Shown: one piece after another, positions 1-6,446 of the stretch
How the letters are laid out: every line of letters begins with the position of its first letter
Position numbering within the stretch: position 1 is the stretch's first letter
Source of the DNA: DASSHC01 sp035693105
GTDB taxonomy: Bacteria; Chloroflexota; Chloroflexia; Thermomicrobiales; Thermomicrobiaceae
Length of the DNA stretch: 18,839 nt
Direction of reading: 5' to 3'
NCBI GenBank assembly: GCA_035693105.1
Contig: DASSHC010000074.1
Span: 1-18,839 of the forward strand
Made by a program: the position numbers and the translations under genes
Notes under the pieces: generated by a model
Seen by the model: only the letters and a program-made list of their open reading frames with translations
What the model was told of the DNA's origin: nothing
Databases searched by the model: none

Positions 1-7
1 TCTATTT

Positions 8-32
8 TCCGCATTCGTTCGCGGATTTCTTT
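8..32 (+). terminator. weak hairpin with T-rich tail
   Basis: TCCGC (8-12) pairs with GCGGA (21-25) around an 8-base loop and is followed by TTTCTTT. It could terminate a plus-strand transcript entering from the left. The stem is only 5 bp and no upstream gene is visible, so this is a weak call. Confidence 0.25.
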
Positions 33-40
33 CGGGAGGG

Positions 41-113
41 AGCCCACGCTGGGATTCGAACCCAGGACCTCATTCTTACCAAGAATGTGCTCTGCCGACT
101 GAGCTACGTGGGC
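41..113 (-). tRNA. tRNA-Thr (anticodon GGT)
   Basis: The reverse complement folds as a complete 73-nt cloverleaf. The 7-bp acceptor stem is GCCCACG/CGTGGGC, the D arm starts AGCTCAGTCGG, and the anticodon stem CATTC/GAATG encloses loop TTGGTAA with anticodon GGT, reading the Thr codon ACC. The T arm contains GGTTCGAATCC. CCA is not encoded after the discriminator base, so it would be added enzymatically. A TATACT box lies about 20 bases upstream. Confidence 0.97.
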
Positions 114-130
114 AACGCGCGACGCGCCTG

Positions 131-136
131 AGTATA
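131..136 (-). promoter_or_regulatory. -10 box for tRNA-Thr
   Basis: On the minus strand TATACT sits in the context CGGTATACTCAGG, 17 bases upstream of the tRNA 5' end. No good -35 is visible at 17 bp spacing (TAGCCG). The context resembles other -10 boxes in the window (GGTANACT). Confidence 0.6.
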
Positions 137-156
137 CCGCAGCGACCGGAGCCCGG

Positions 157-1131
157 CTACCCCTTGGCCGGCACCGCCGCGTACGGCGATCTAGCCGGTT
201 TGGCGGCGGCATCGCGATAGGCGACCAACTGCCCCGACTGCCAGGGCGCGCCCTCGAAGGGCTCGACCTCGACGCCGAAGCGCGCGAGAAACGGCGCCAC
301 CCAGCGCGCCGGGTGTGGCCGGGGATAGACGGGGTTGCCGGGCGCGTGCGAGTCGGAACCGCTGGTGGCCAGCAGGCCGCGCGACTCGGCCATGGCGCGG
401 TAGCGCGCCGTGTCGGCGTCGCTGTAGCTGCGGTAGTGCGTCTCCAGCCCGTCGATCGGCATTGCGGCCAGCATGCGGTCGAGCTGCGCCTCATCGAGCA
501 CCGGCCCCAGGTCCGGCCGGCCGGGGTGGCCGACGACGCAGATACCGCCCGCCTCGTGCGCCGCCTCGACCACCTCCGCCAGCGGCCAGTCAACCTTCAT
601 CTGCTCGCCGTACGACTTCAGCAGCTCATGCGCCGTCTGCAAGTTCGTCGCGTGCCCGGCGCGGATGGCCGCCTGCAGCACGTAGGTCGGCAGCAGCGGC
701 CGTCCGGCCACGACCTCGTCGAGCTGCGGCAGCGGCTTGCCGTTGGCCTCGAAGAGCGCGATGGAGTTCTCGGCGGTGGCGCGCAGGTTGGCCTGCTGCT
801 GGGCGAGGAGCGCGTGGAAGCGCGTCTCGCCCTGGGGCTCGATGCCGTAGACCAGCAGGTGCCACTGCTTCTCGTCCCACCACGAGGTCACCTCGACGCC
901 GGGGATCAGCACCAGCCCGCGCTCTTCCGCGCGCGCCTGCGCCTCGGGCACCGAGCGCATGGTGTCGTGGTCGCAGATGGCGACGACCCGGTAGCCGTGG
1001 TCGGCCAGGTAGTCGATCAACTGGGCGGTCTGCCAGCCGCCATCGCTGGAGATGGTGTGCATGTGAAAATCAACCGGCTCGTTGGAGCCGATCCGCGCTC
1101 TCGGCCGCGGGGTGGGAATGGGGGTCGGCAT
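157..1131 (-). CDS. PHP-domain metal-dependent phosphoesterase
   Basis: The 324-residue protein carries the PHP signature motifs in order: DFHMHTISSDG (about 21-31), CDHDT (53-57), PGVEVTS with Glu80, a GHPGR block in the middle and a C-terminal SGSDSH. These His/Asp/Glu residues are the usual binuclear or trinuclear metal ligands of the family, which includes histidinol phosphatase, the RNase AM/YciV exonucleases and PolX PHP domains. The closest general type is the YciV/TrpH-like 'PHP domain protein' group acting on small phosphate esters or oligonucleotides; the true substrate cannot be read here. ATG at 1131 is chosen over an upstream in-frame TTG because GAGGA lies just before it. The N-terminus is a short proline-rich stretch. 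It follows nadA in the same direction, but a TATAAT box in the gap suggests its own promoter. Confidence 0.9.
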   Translation of the reverse strand: MPTPIPTPRPRARIGSNEPVDFHMHTISSDGGWQTAQLIDYLADHGYRVVAICDHDTMRSVPEAQARAEERGLVLIPGVEVTSWWDEKQWHLLVYGIEPQGETRFHALLAQQQANLRATAENSIALFEANGKPLPQLDEVVAGRPLLPTYVLQAAIRAGHATNLQTAHELLKSYGEQMKVDWPLAEVVEAAHEAGGICVVGHPGRPDLGPVLDEAQLDRMLAAMPIDGLETHYRSYSDADTARYRAMAESRGLLATSGSDSHAPGNPVYPRPHPARWVAPFLARFGVEVEPFEGAPWQSGQLVAYRDAAAKPARSPYAAVPAKG

Positions 1132-1180
1132 CGGTCCTCGCAATCACTCAGGGTGGCCCGAACGCCGGGCGCCCCGCCCG

Positions 1181-1186
1181 ATTATA
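1181..1186 (-). promoter_or_regulatory. -10 box (TATAAT) for the PHP gene
   Basis: A perfect TATAAT on the minus strand lies in the 90-bp gap between the nadA stop and the PHP start, about 50 bases upstream of that start. No convincing -35 is seen. It suggests the PHP gene can be transcribed independently of nrtR-nadA. Confidence 0.5.
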
Positions 1187-1221
1187 GCGGCAGGCGTCCG
1201 GCTCGTTGGCCAGAATCCGGC

Positions 1222-2187
1222 TCAGCGGCCGATGCTGACCATGCGGTCGATCGCCACCCGCGCCCGCGCGGCGATCTCCGGCGCGACACGCACCGGGTAG
1301 ACGCCGTCGCGCAGCGAGCGATAGACCTTCTCCAGCGTGATCGACTTCATGAAGCCACAGACCGCCTGCTCGCGCACCGGCAAGAACTCCTTGCCCGGCG
1401 CCAGGCGCCCCAGCCGGTGGATCACGCCGGTCTCGGTGGCGACCAGAAAGCGCTTCGAGGGCGAGGCGGCGGCGTGGCGCACCATCCCCTCGGTCGAGAG
1501 GACGTGCGTGCGGCTGCCGTCCAGCCGGCCCGACTGCAAGTCGAGCAGGCAGCGCGAGCCGCAGGCGCACTCGGGGTGGACCAGCAGCTCGGCGTCGGGG
1601 TAGGCCAACCGGGCCCGCTCGACGTCCTGGGCCATGATGCCGGCGTGGACATGGCACTCGCCCAGCCAGAGGTGCATGTTCGCGCGTCCGGTGCTGCGGC
1701 GTACCCACTCGCCCAGGAAAAGATCCGGCAGGAAGAGGATCTCGCGCTCCGCGGGGATGCCCCGCACGACCTCGACCGCGTTGGCCGAGGTGCAGCAGTA
1801 GTCGCTCTCGGCTTTCACCTCCGCGCTGGTGTTGACGTAGGCCACTACCGCCGCGCCGGGGTGCTCGGCCTTCCAGGCGCGCAGTTGCTCGGCGGTGATG
1901 CTGGCCGCCAGCGAGCAGCCGGCCTCCAGATCGGGCAGGAGGATGGTCTTCTCCGGGCAGAGGATGGCGGCGGTCTCGGCCATGAAGTGCACACCGCAGA
2001 AGACGATCGTCTCGGCCTCGGTCTTGGCGGCCTCGCGCGAGAGGCCGAGCGAGTCGCCGACGAAGTCGGCCAGGTCCTGGATCGCGGGGATCTGGTAGGA
2101 GTGCGCCAGGATGACGGCCTTGCGCTCGGTGCGCAGGCGGTCGATCTCGGCGATCAGCTCCGCGGTCTCACTGCTCGCGACGGTCAT
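1222..2187 (-). CDS. nadA: quinolinate synthase A (NadA)
   Basis: NadA condenses iminoaspartate with dihydroxyacetone phosphate to give quinolinate, the committed precursor step of de novo NAD synthesis, in the cytoplasm. The three cysteines that ligate its oxygen-labile [4Fe-4S] cluster are in recognisable contexts: Cys64 (VFCGVHFMAE), Cys207 (HPECACGSRC) and Cys277 (QAVCGFMKSITLE). The repeated-fold motifs AHSYQIPAIQDLADFVGDS and AYVNTSAEVKAESD are also present. The CxC-rich HPECAC segment resembles the Bacillus-type NadA. ATG at 2187 (321 residues) is preferred over a start at 2226 because AGGAG lies 7-8 bases upstream. This start overlaps the end of the upstream Nudix regulator by 20 bp, so the two genes are co-transcribed and probably translationally coupled. 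nadB and nadC are not in the window. Confidence 0.97.
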   Translation of the reverse strand: MTVASSETAELIAEIDRLRTERKAVILAHSYQIPAIQDLADFVGDSLGLSREAAKTEAETIVFCGVHFMAETAAILCPEKTILLPDLEAGCSLAASITAEQLRAWKAEHPGAAVVAYVNTSAEVKAESDYCCTSANAVEVVRGIPAEREILFLPDLFLGEWVRRSTGRANMHLWLGECHVHAGIMAQDVERARLAYPDAELLVHPECACGSRCLLDLQSGRLDGSRTHVLSTEGMVRHAAASPSKRFLVATETGVIHRLGRLAPGKEFLPVREQAVCGFMKSITLEKVYRSLRDGVYPVRVAPEIAARARVAIDRMVSIGR

Positions 2188-2932
2188 GGGTGGTCTCCTC
2201 AGTCTGCTTCGCGGCGTCGCCATCACCGGGCTCGGCCGGCGGCGCTTCGTCGAGTTGGTCCGGCCCGCCCGGGATCTCGCGCGGGCCGATGTAGTGGAAG
2301 AGGCGGGCCGGGCGGCGGGAGCGGCGGTCGCGGGTGCCGGGCACCGGCGCCAGGTCCCAGCGCGCCATCATCTGGCGCGCGAAGTTGCTCGGGTCGTAGC
2401 GCTCGCCGACGACCGTCTCGTAGACCACGCGCAGATCCGCCATGGTGAAGCTCTCCGGCAGGAGGTAGAAGGCGAGCGGGGTATAGAGGATCTTCTGCGC
2501 CAGCCGCCAGCGGGCGTAGGAGGCGATGCGGCCGTGGTCGAAGGCCAGCGGCCCGGGGAGCGTATCCACCGGGAACCAGCCCGCCTCGGCCACGCCGCTG
2601 CCGCGCCGGCCGGCCACGCGTGGCAGCTCGCCCGGCGCCCCCGGCGGCAGGATGGCGTAGTGCGCCACCGAGATGTTGCGCCCGCGCGGGTCGCGCCCGG
2701 GGTCGCCGAAGGTGTAGAGCTGCTCCAGGTAGAGGCCCCAGAGGCCGGTCGTCTGGTGCAGCACGCGCTGGGCGGCATCCTCCAGCGGCTCCTCCCCACC
2801 CACCGGCCCGCCCGGCAGCGCCCAGTCCCCGGCGAAGGGCTGGTCGAGCCGCCGCACCAGCAGCAGCCGCAGCTCGCGCTCTGAGAGCGCGAAGCAGGCG
2901 ATATCGACGGTCAACAGCAACTCACGCGACAC
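2168..2932 (-). CDS. nrtR: NrtR-like Nudix transcriptional regulator of NAD synthesis
   Basis: The 254-residue protein has an N-terminal Nudix fold (about 5-150) and a C-terminal winged-helix region (about 150-215) with FTMADLRVVYETVVGERYDPSNF, the layout of the NrtR family. NrtR proteins repress NAD-biosynthesis genes and respond to ADP-ribose. The Nudix box at 42-64 keeps the framing Gly42, Glu48, Arg56 and Gly63, but the catalytic Glu positions of REUXEE are Val57, Gln60 and Thr61, so hydrolase activity is very unlikely and a sensor role fits. The start is GTG at 2932 with GAGAGGA upstream. It is the first gene of a pair with nadA (20-bp overlap), which supports the assignment. The C-terminal 30 residues are a polar, acidic tail of no clear function. 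Confidence is high in family, lower in the exact effector. Confidence 0.88.
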   Translation of the reverse strand: MSRELLLTVDIACFALSERELRLLLVRRLDQPFAGDWALPGGPVGGEEPLEDAAQRVLHQTTGLWGLYLEQLYTFGDPGRDPRGRNISVAHYAILPPGAPGELPRVAGRRGSGVAEAGWFPVDTLPGPLAFDHGRIASYARWRLAQKILYTPLAFYLLPESFTMADLRVVYETVVGERYDPSNFARQMMARWDLAPVPGTRDRRSRRPARLFHYIGPREIPGGPDQLDEAPPAEPGDGDAAKQTEETTHDRREQ

Positions 2933-2958
2933 GGACCAGTCCTCTCACACCACGAGGA

Positions 2959-2988
2959 TAATAGTCATCTGTACCATGTACTGTCAAC
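2959..2988 (-). promoter_or_regulatory. sigma70-type promoter of nrtR-nadA
   Basis: On the minus strand, -35 TTGACA (2988-2983) and -10 TATTAT (2964-2959) are separated by 18 bp. Transcription would begin about 20 bases before the GTG start, leaving a short leader that contains the ribosome binding site. Confidence 0.75.
2972..2982. promoter_or_regulatory. candidate NrtR operator
   Basis: The palindrome GTAC-N3-GTAC lies inside the -35/-10 spacer of the nrtR-nadA promoter, where a bound repressor would block RNA polymerase. NrtR regulators usually control their own operon. The arms are only 4 bp and I did not match them to a known NrtR motif, so this is inference. Confidence 0.4.
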
Positions 2989-3051
2989 CGTTCTCCGTCC
3001 GCGTTAATGTTGGAGAGGATCCTTCGTCCTCGTTGCGTGCCCATCCAGGAC

Positions 3052-3165
3052 GGCTCCCTCGACAGGCTCTGGATGACAGGGGGAGTACGGAGCCTAGCGG
3101 GCGAGGCAGATCGCCGTCGTCAGCCCCAAACTAACCCGGTCATCCCGAGCGCAGTCGAGGGTTCC
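3052..3165. repeat. decayed dispersed inverted-repeat element
   Basis: A 30-base arm (3052-3081, containing CCCTCGAC and GGATGACAGGG) is matched in inverted orientation by 3135-3165 (CCCGGTCATCCCGAG then GTCGAGGG). About 53 bases separate them. An additional GAGAGGATCCTTCG at 3012-3025 matches an arm of the repeat at 6290-6373. This family of CCTTCG...GGATGACA elements is dispersed in many genomes; no transposase is present. It occupies most of the 232-bp gap between the nrtR promoter and the methyltransferase stop, where I see no gene. Confidence 0.7.
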
Positions 3166-3220
3166 GTGCCTCAGGCGGCACCTAACGTTGTCGATGGGCA
3201 GTGACGAAGGCGAGGGCCCG

Positions 3221-4045
3221 CTAAACCGCGCGGGCGGTGACCAGCGGCTGGTGGTGGCCGGTCTCCACTGGCTCGTGCCAGCGGATGTCGTGCAGACCCG
3301 CCGCCACCAGTGCCTCTTCGAGTTCGCCTCGGCGCAGCGCACGGTAGCGTGTGCTGTGGTGGGTCGTCTGCCAGGTGCCCGCGCGCTCGCGCAGGATGAA
3401 GAGGTGCATGGTGTACTGCTCGCCGTCGGGCGCCCAGTCCCAAACCTGGAAATAGACCGAGCGGCCCCCGAGATCATCTCGGACCTGCGGCAGCGTGGCC
3501 CGCGGCCGCTCGGCCGGCAGGCGATCGTAGTCGCGGATGCCGATCACGAGCAGGCCGCCAGGGCGGAGCTTGGCCGCCATCTGAGCTACCGCCAGCCGCA
3601 CGTCCGCCGCCGTCGGCAGGTGCGGCAGCGAGTTGTCGCAGGAGAGGACGACGTCGAAGGCGCCCGCGACGCTCGCCGCCAACCGGCGCACGTCGGCCAC
3701 ACTGGTCGCCAGCGAGACGCCGAGCGCGATAGCCTCGCGCGCCGCGCGCTGCACCGCCGCCGGGCTGATATCGCTCGCCCGCACCTGATGGCCGCGCAAC
3801 GCCAGACCGAGCGCCTGGGTGCCGATGCCGCAGGTGCAGTCCAGCACACGCCGAGTGCCGGGGCCAAGCTCGCGCTGGATCAGCTGATCGAGCACCCGAC
3901 CCTGGCGCGGCACGGCCTCGTCGCGCCAGTCGGCGTAGACCAGGTGATAGTCGGCGGTCAGGTGGTCGTAGAATGTCGCGACATCCTCCACCGGCTCTAG
4001 CCCGGCGTCGGGCGACTGCCGCTCAGGCGCATTGTCCTCGCCCAT
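3221..4045 (-). CDS. class I SAM-dependent methyltransferase (glycine N-methyltransferase-like)
   Basis: This 274-residue protein has a Rossmann-type methyltransferase fold. Motif I is VLDCTCGIGTQALGLA (67-82), the acidic residue ending strand beta-2 is Asp92 in RASDIS, and the motif IV region reads SCDNSLPHL (135-143). That last block and the overall order resemble glycine/sarcosine N-methyltransferases, whose equivalent is an N-S-hydrophobic-x-H-L block; the actual acceptor cannot be decided from sequence. It is predicted to be cytoplasmic, without signal or membrane segments. ATG at 4045 is chosen over 4066 because AAGGGGG precedes it. A 40-codon ORF with a strong ribosome binding site ends 11 bases upstream and may be co-transcribed. 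The gene diverges from the glycosyltransferase gene. Confidence 0.8.
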   Translation of the reverse strand: MGEDNAPERQSPDAGLEPVEDVATFYDHLTADYHLVYADWRDEAVPRQGRVLDQLIQRELGPGTRRVLDCTCGIGTQALGLALRGHQVRASDISPAAVQRAAREAIALGVSLATSVADVRRLAASVAGAFDVVLSCDNSLPHLPTAADVRLAVAQMAAKLRPGGLLVIGIRDYDRLPAERPRATLPQVRDDLGGRSVYFQVWDWAPDGEQYTMHLFILRERAGTWQTTHHSTRYRALRRGELEEALVAAGLHDIRWHEPVETGHHQPLVTARAV

Positions 4046-4056
4046 CGGCCCCCTTC

Positions 4057-4179
4057 TCAGCGACATCGAGACAACGGCTTGCGGCGCGCTTGTCTCATTG
4101 GCCAGCTAATCAGCTCGGCCCGCGAGTCGTCGCCGGAGGCGTTGTCGACCGCGACGATCGCCGCCCAGTCCTCGGCCAC
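4057..4179 (-). pseudogene. 40-codon ORF, likely remnant of a family 2 glycosyltransferase
   Basis: GTG at 4179 has GGGAGGAG five bases upstream, a very good ribosome binding site. The 40-residue product begins MAEDWAAIVAVDNASGDDS and continues RAELISW before losing resemblance and stopping at 4057. The VDNASGDDS block matches the nucleotide-sugar binding V-D-N-x-S-x-D-x-S motif of family 2 glycosyltransferases, and DWAAIV resembles the first beta-strand of the same proteins, but the segment normally between them (the N-Y-N region) is missing. I infer an internally deleted and truncated gene whose translation signals survive. Alternatively it is a leader peptide for the methyltransferase that starts 11 bases after its stop. 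Confidence 0.45.
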
Positions 4180-4210
4180 GCTGGCTCCTCCCGGTGCCCC
4201 TCGCCGCGCG

Positions 4211-4219
4211 TGCTACACT
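4211..4219 (+). promoter_or_regulatory. extended -10 box for the glycosyltransferase operon
   Basis: TGCTACACT is an extended -10 (TGn-TACACT) about 60 bases before the glycosyltransferase ATG. No clear -35. Just downstream the 9-mer TCTAGCCTG occurs twice (4233-4241 and 4246-4254), a direct repeat with 13-bp period of unknown role. Confidence 0.45.
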
Positions 4220-4277
4220 CACCCGGGCACAATCTAGCCTGATAGTCTAGCCTGGATGACGACCACGAGCCGGGGAT

Positions 4278-5309
4278 ATGCAGGCGAGCCAGCTCAATCC
4301 CAGACAATCCGCGGTGCTCCCAGCCGCGCTGCTCGACCGCCGGGACGATGCCGGCATCACCACGCTCTCGCTGGTGGTGCCGGTCCACGACGAGGTCGAC
4401 AGCCTGCCGGCGCTCTACACCGAGCTGGTCGAGACGATCACCCCGCTCGGTCTCGACTGGGAGCTGATCTTCGTCGACGACGGCAGCCGCGACGGCTCCG
4501 TGCGCGTGCTGCGAGATTTGTACGAGGTCGACCCGCGGGTGCAACTGATCGAGCTGCGGCGCAACTTCGGCAAGTCGGCCGCCCTCGCTGCTGGTTTCGC
4601 CGCCGCGCGAGGCGAGGCGGTTGTGACGCTCGACTCCGACCTGCAGGACGTGCCGGCCGAGATCCCACGCCTGTTGGCCGAGCTGGAGGCCGGGGCCGAT
4701 CTGGTCAGCGGCTGGAAGTTCCCGCGCCACGACCCACTCGGCAAGCGGCTCCCCTCCAGCTTCTTCAACCTGGTGGTGCGGCTGACGACCGGCGTTGGGC
4801 TGCACGATTTCAACTGCGGCCTGAAAGCCTATCGCGCCGAGGTGCTGGAGGAGGTGCAGGTCTACGGCGAGTTGCACCGCTATATCCCGGTGCTGGCGCA
4901 CTTCCGCGGCTTCCGCGTGGCCGAGGTCAAGGTCAGCCACCGCCCGCGCCGCTACGGCCGCTCGAAATTCGGCCGCGGCCGCTTCGCGCGCGGCTTCTTC
5001 GACCTGCTCACCGTACTCTTCTTGACGCAGTTCACCCGCCGCCCACTCCACTTCTTCGGCTGGTTCGGACTGGGGGCACTCCTCATCGGCTTCCTGATCA
5101 ACGCCTACCTGGCGACCGAGTGGTTCCTCGGCCAGCCGATTGGGCACCGCCCACTGCTGACGCTCGGCGTGCTGTTGATGATCGTGGGCGCGCAGTTCAT
5201 GCTCTTCGGCCTGCTGGCGGAGATGGTCGCCAGCACACGCGGCGGGCGCGACTACTCGGTGCGCCGTCACGCCGTGCGCCGGCGCCTGCCCAGCCGCGAT
5301 GAGGACTGA
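4278..5309 (+). CDS. family 2 glycosyltransferase, DPM1/GtrB-like, membrane anchored
   Basis: The 343-residue protein has the GT-A fold of family 2: SLVVPVHDE (31-39), VDDGSRDGS (66-74), the metal-binding DSDLQD (119-124) and the RYGRSKFG block (225-232) seen in dolichyl/undecaprenyl-phosphate sugar transferases. Two C-terminal hydrophobic segments (about 258-280 and 293-316) anchor it in the membrane. The family moves mannose, glucose or related sugars from a nucleotide sugar to a polyprenyl phosphate at the cytoplasmic face; the sugar cannot be read from the sequence. ATG at 4278 has GGGGA close upstream. Its last 11 bases overlap the start of the next methyltransferase gene, pointing to translational coupling and a joint role in surface glycan or lipid-linked sugar synthesis. 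Confidence 0.9.
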   Translation: MQASQLNPRQSAVLPAALLDRRDDAGITTLSLVVPVHDEVDSLPALYTELVETITPLGLDWELIFVDDGSRDGSVRVLRDLYEVDPRVQLIELRRNFGKSAALAAGFAAARGEAVVTLDSDLQDVPAEIPRLLAELEAGADLVSGWKFPRHDPLGKRLPSSFFNLVVRLTTGVGLHDFNCGLKAYRAEVLEEVQVYGELHRYIPVLAHFRGFRVAEVKVSHRPRRYGRSKFGRGRFARGFFDLLTVLFLTQFTRRPLHFFGWFGLGALLIGFLINAYLATEWFLGQPIGHRPLLTLGVLLMIVGAQFMLFGLLAEMVASTRGGRDYSVRRHAVRRRLPSRDED

Positions 5310-6216
5310 TCTCCCCCTGGAGCGCGTCGCCTGCGACCTCTGCGGCGCCGACGACCCCGAGCCGCTGCTGACACTCCACGACGTGCTGGCCGGCACGACG
5401 CCGCTGCCGTTCCAACTGGTGCGCTGCCGCCGCTGCGGCCTGCGCTACCTGTCGCCCAGGCCGCGCGCCGAAGCCCTGCCGCGGATCTACCCCGCCGATT
5501 ACGCGCCCTTCCGGCAGGCTGGACTGGCGGTCTGGGTCAAGCGGCGCGGGCTGCGGCGCGACCTCAAGGCGCTCTGGCCGCTGCTGGCCCCGCCGCGCCG
5601 GGTGCTCGACCTCGGCTGCGCCGCCGGCGACCTGCTGCAACTGCTGCGCGAGCTGGGGAACCACGGCGTTCTGGGCATCGAGCCGAGCACCGAGGCAGCG
5701 GCGCGCGCGCGCGCGCGCGGGCTGGAGGTCGTGACCGGCACGCTGCAAGACGCCCGGCTCCCCGGCGGCTCGCTCGACGCGGCGCTCCTCTCGCACGTGA
5801 TCGAACACCTGCCCGCGCCCGGAGACACGCTGGACGAGCTGGCGCGGGTGCTGCGCCCCGGCGGCGCGCTGGTCCTCTGGCTGCCGAACGCGGATTCCCT
5901 GGCCGCCAGGCTCCTCGGTGCGCGCTGGATCGGCTACGACGCCCCGCGTCACCTCTACGCCTTCACCCCGCGCACGCTCGGCTGCCTGCTGGCGCGGCAC
6001 GGCTTCACCGTGCGCTCGGTCACGCACGAGTGGATCGGGCTGGAGTGGTCCTGGGCGCTGCGCCTGTGGGCAACAGAGCACGACGAGTTCCTGGGGCGGC
6101 TGCTGGCGCCGCTTCACCCACTGACGACGGCGGCGCTGACGCCGGTAGCAGCGGCCGGGGCCGCGCTTGGCCGCGCCGGGCGGATGCGGGTGGTGGCGGT
6201 GAAGGGTGTGGAGTAA
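5299..6216 (+). CDS. zinc-ribbon class I SAM methyltransferase, cell-envelope type
   Basis: The 305-residue protein starts with a two-CxxC knuckle (Cys12/Cys15 and Cys43/Cys46) followed by a methyltransferase domain of the Methyltransf_23 type: VLDLGCAAGD (102-111), Glu128 at the end of beta-2, SHVIEHLPAP and LRPGGALVLWLPN. Proteins with this layout are commonly encoded in O-antigen, exopolysaccharide and sugar-modification clusters, consistent with the overlapping upstream glycosyltransferase. The exact substrate is unknown. A run of nine GC dinucleotides at 5701-5718 encodes alternating Ala-Arg after the beta-2 region and would frameshift the gene if it slipped. The gene ends before a large inverted repeat that also bounds the convergent gene. 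Confidence 0.87.
   Translation: MRTDLPLERVACDLCGADDPEPLLTLHDVLAGTTPLPFQLVRCRRCGLRYLSPRPRAEALPRIYPADYAPFRQAGLAVWVKRRGLRRDLKALWPLLAPPRRVLDLGCAAGDLLQLLRELGNHGVLGIEPSTEAAARARARGLEVVTGTLQDARLPGGSLDAALLSHVIEHLPAPGDTLDELARVLRPGGALVLWLPNADSLAARLLGARWIGYDAPRHLYAFTPRTLGCLLARHGFTVRSVTHEWIGLEWSWALRLWATEHDEFLGRLLAPLHPLTTAALTPVAAAGAALGRAGRMRVVAVKGVE
5701..5718. repeat. (GC)9 dinucleotide tract inside the methyltransferase gene
   Basis: Nine uninterrupted GC dinucleotides lie in the coding sequence, encoding Ala-Arg repeats. Alternating purine-pyrimidine tracts of this kind can slip during replication and can adopt Z-form DNA. High genomic GC makes chance occurrence more likely. Confidence 0.9.
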
Positions 6217-6289
6217 GGGGGGGAAAGGGCTGGGGTTCTATGCTCCAAGCACCGCGACAACCAGGAGCATCGGCAAGAGGAACAGCAAA

Positions 6290-6373
6290 GAGAGATCCTT
6301 CGCGGCAGCTCAGGATGACAGGGAAGAGTGATCCGTTACACCTGTCATCTTGAGCCGCGGCGAAGGATCTCTC
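6290..6373. repeat. large near-perfect inverted repeat between convergent genes
   Basis: Arm 6290-6322 and arm 6341-6373 are reverse complements at 30 of 33 positions, separated by 18 bases. The outer end is GAGAGATCCTTCGCGG and the inner end CAGGATGACAGG. Transcribed from either side it would form a long hairpin and could act as a bidirectional terminator or transcript stabiliser between the two convergent genes. The same CCTTCG and GGATGACA modules recur at 3012-3165. I see no gene in the 230-bp gap 6217-6446. Confidence 0.9.
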
Positions 6374-6446
6374 GTCAGCTTCATCGCGCCAATACGTCGC
6401 CCGGCAGGCCACTCGCCACGCGGCACCGAGCCGCTCGACCCGCGCC

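Noticed and set aside
313..2448. 711-residue open frame on the plus strand opposite PHP, nadA and nrtR
   Set aside because: Low-complexity Arg/Gly/Ala-rich composition and full overlap with well-supported minus-strand genes; an antisense shadow caused by high GC.
3007..3204. 65-residue plus-strand ORF containing NPVIPSAVEGS
   Set aside because: It is translated across the inverted-repeat element; such VIPSAVEGS peptides are typical by-products of this repeat family, and there is no ribosome binding site.
4110..5396. 428-residue minus-strand open frame opposite the glycosyltransferase
   Set aside because: Composition is shadow-like and the plus-strand product is a clear family 2 glycosyltransferase; only the short 4057-4179 ORF in another frame has family-like sequence.
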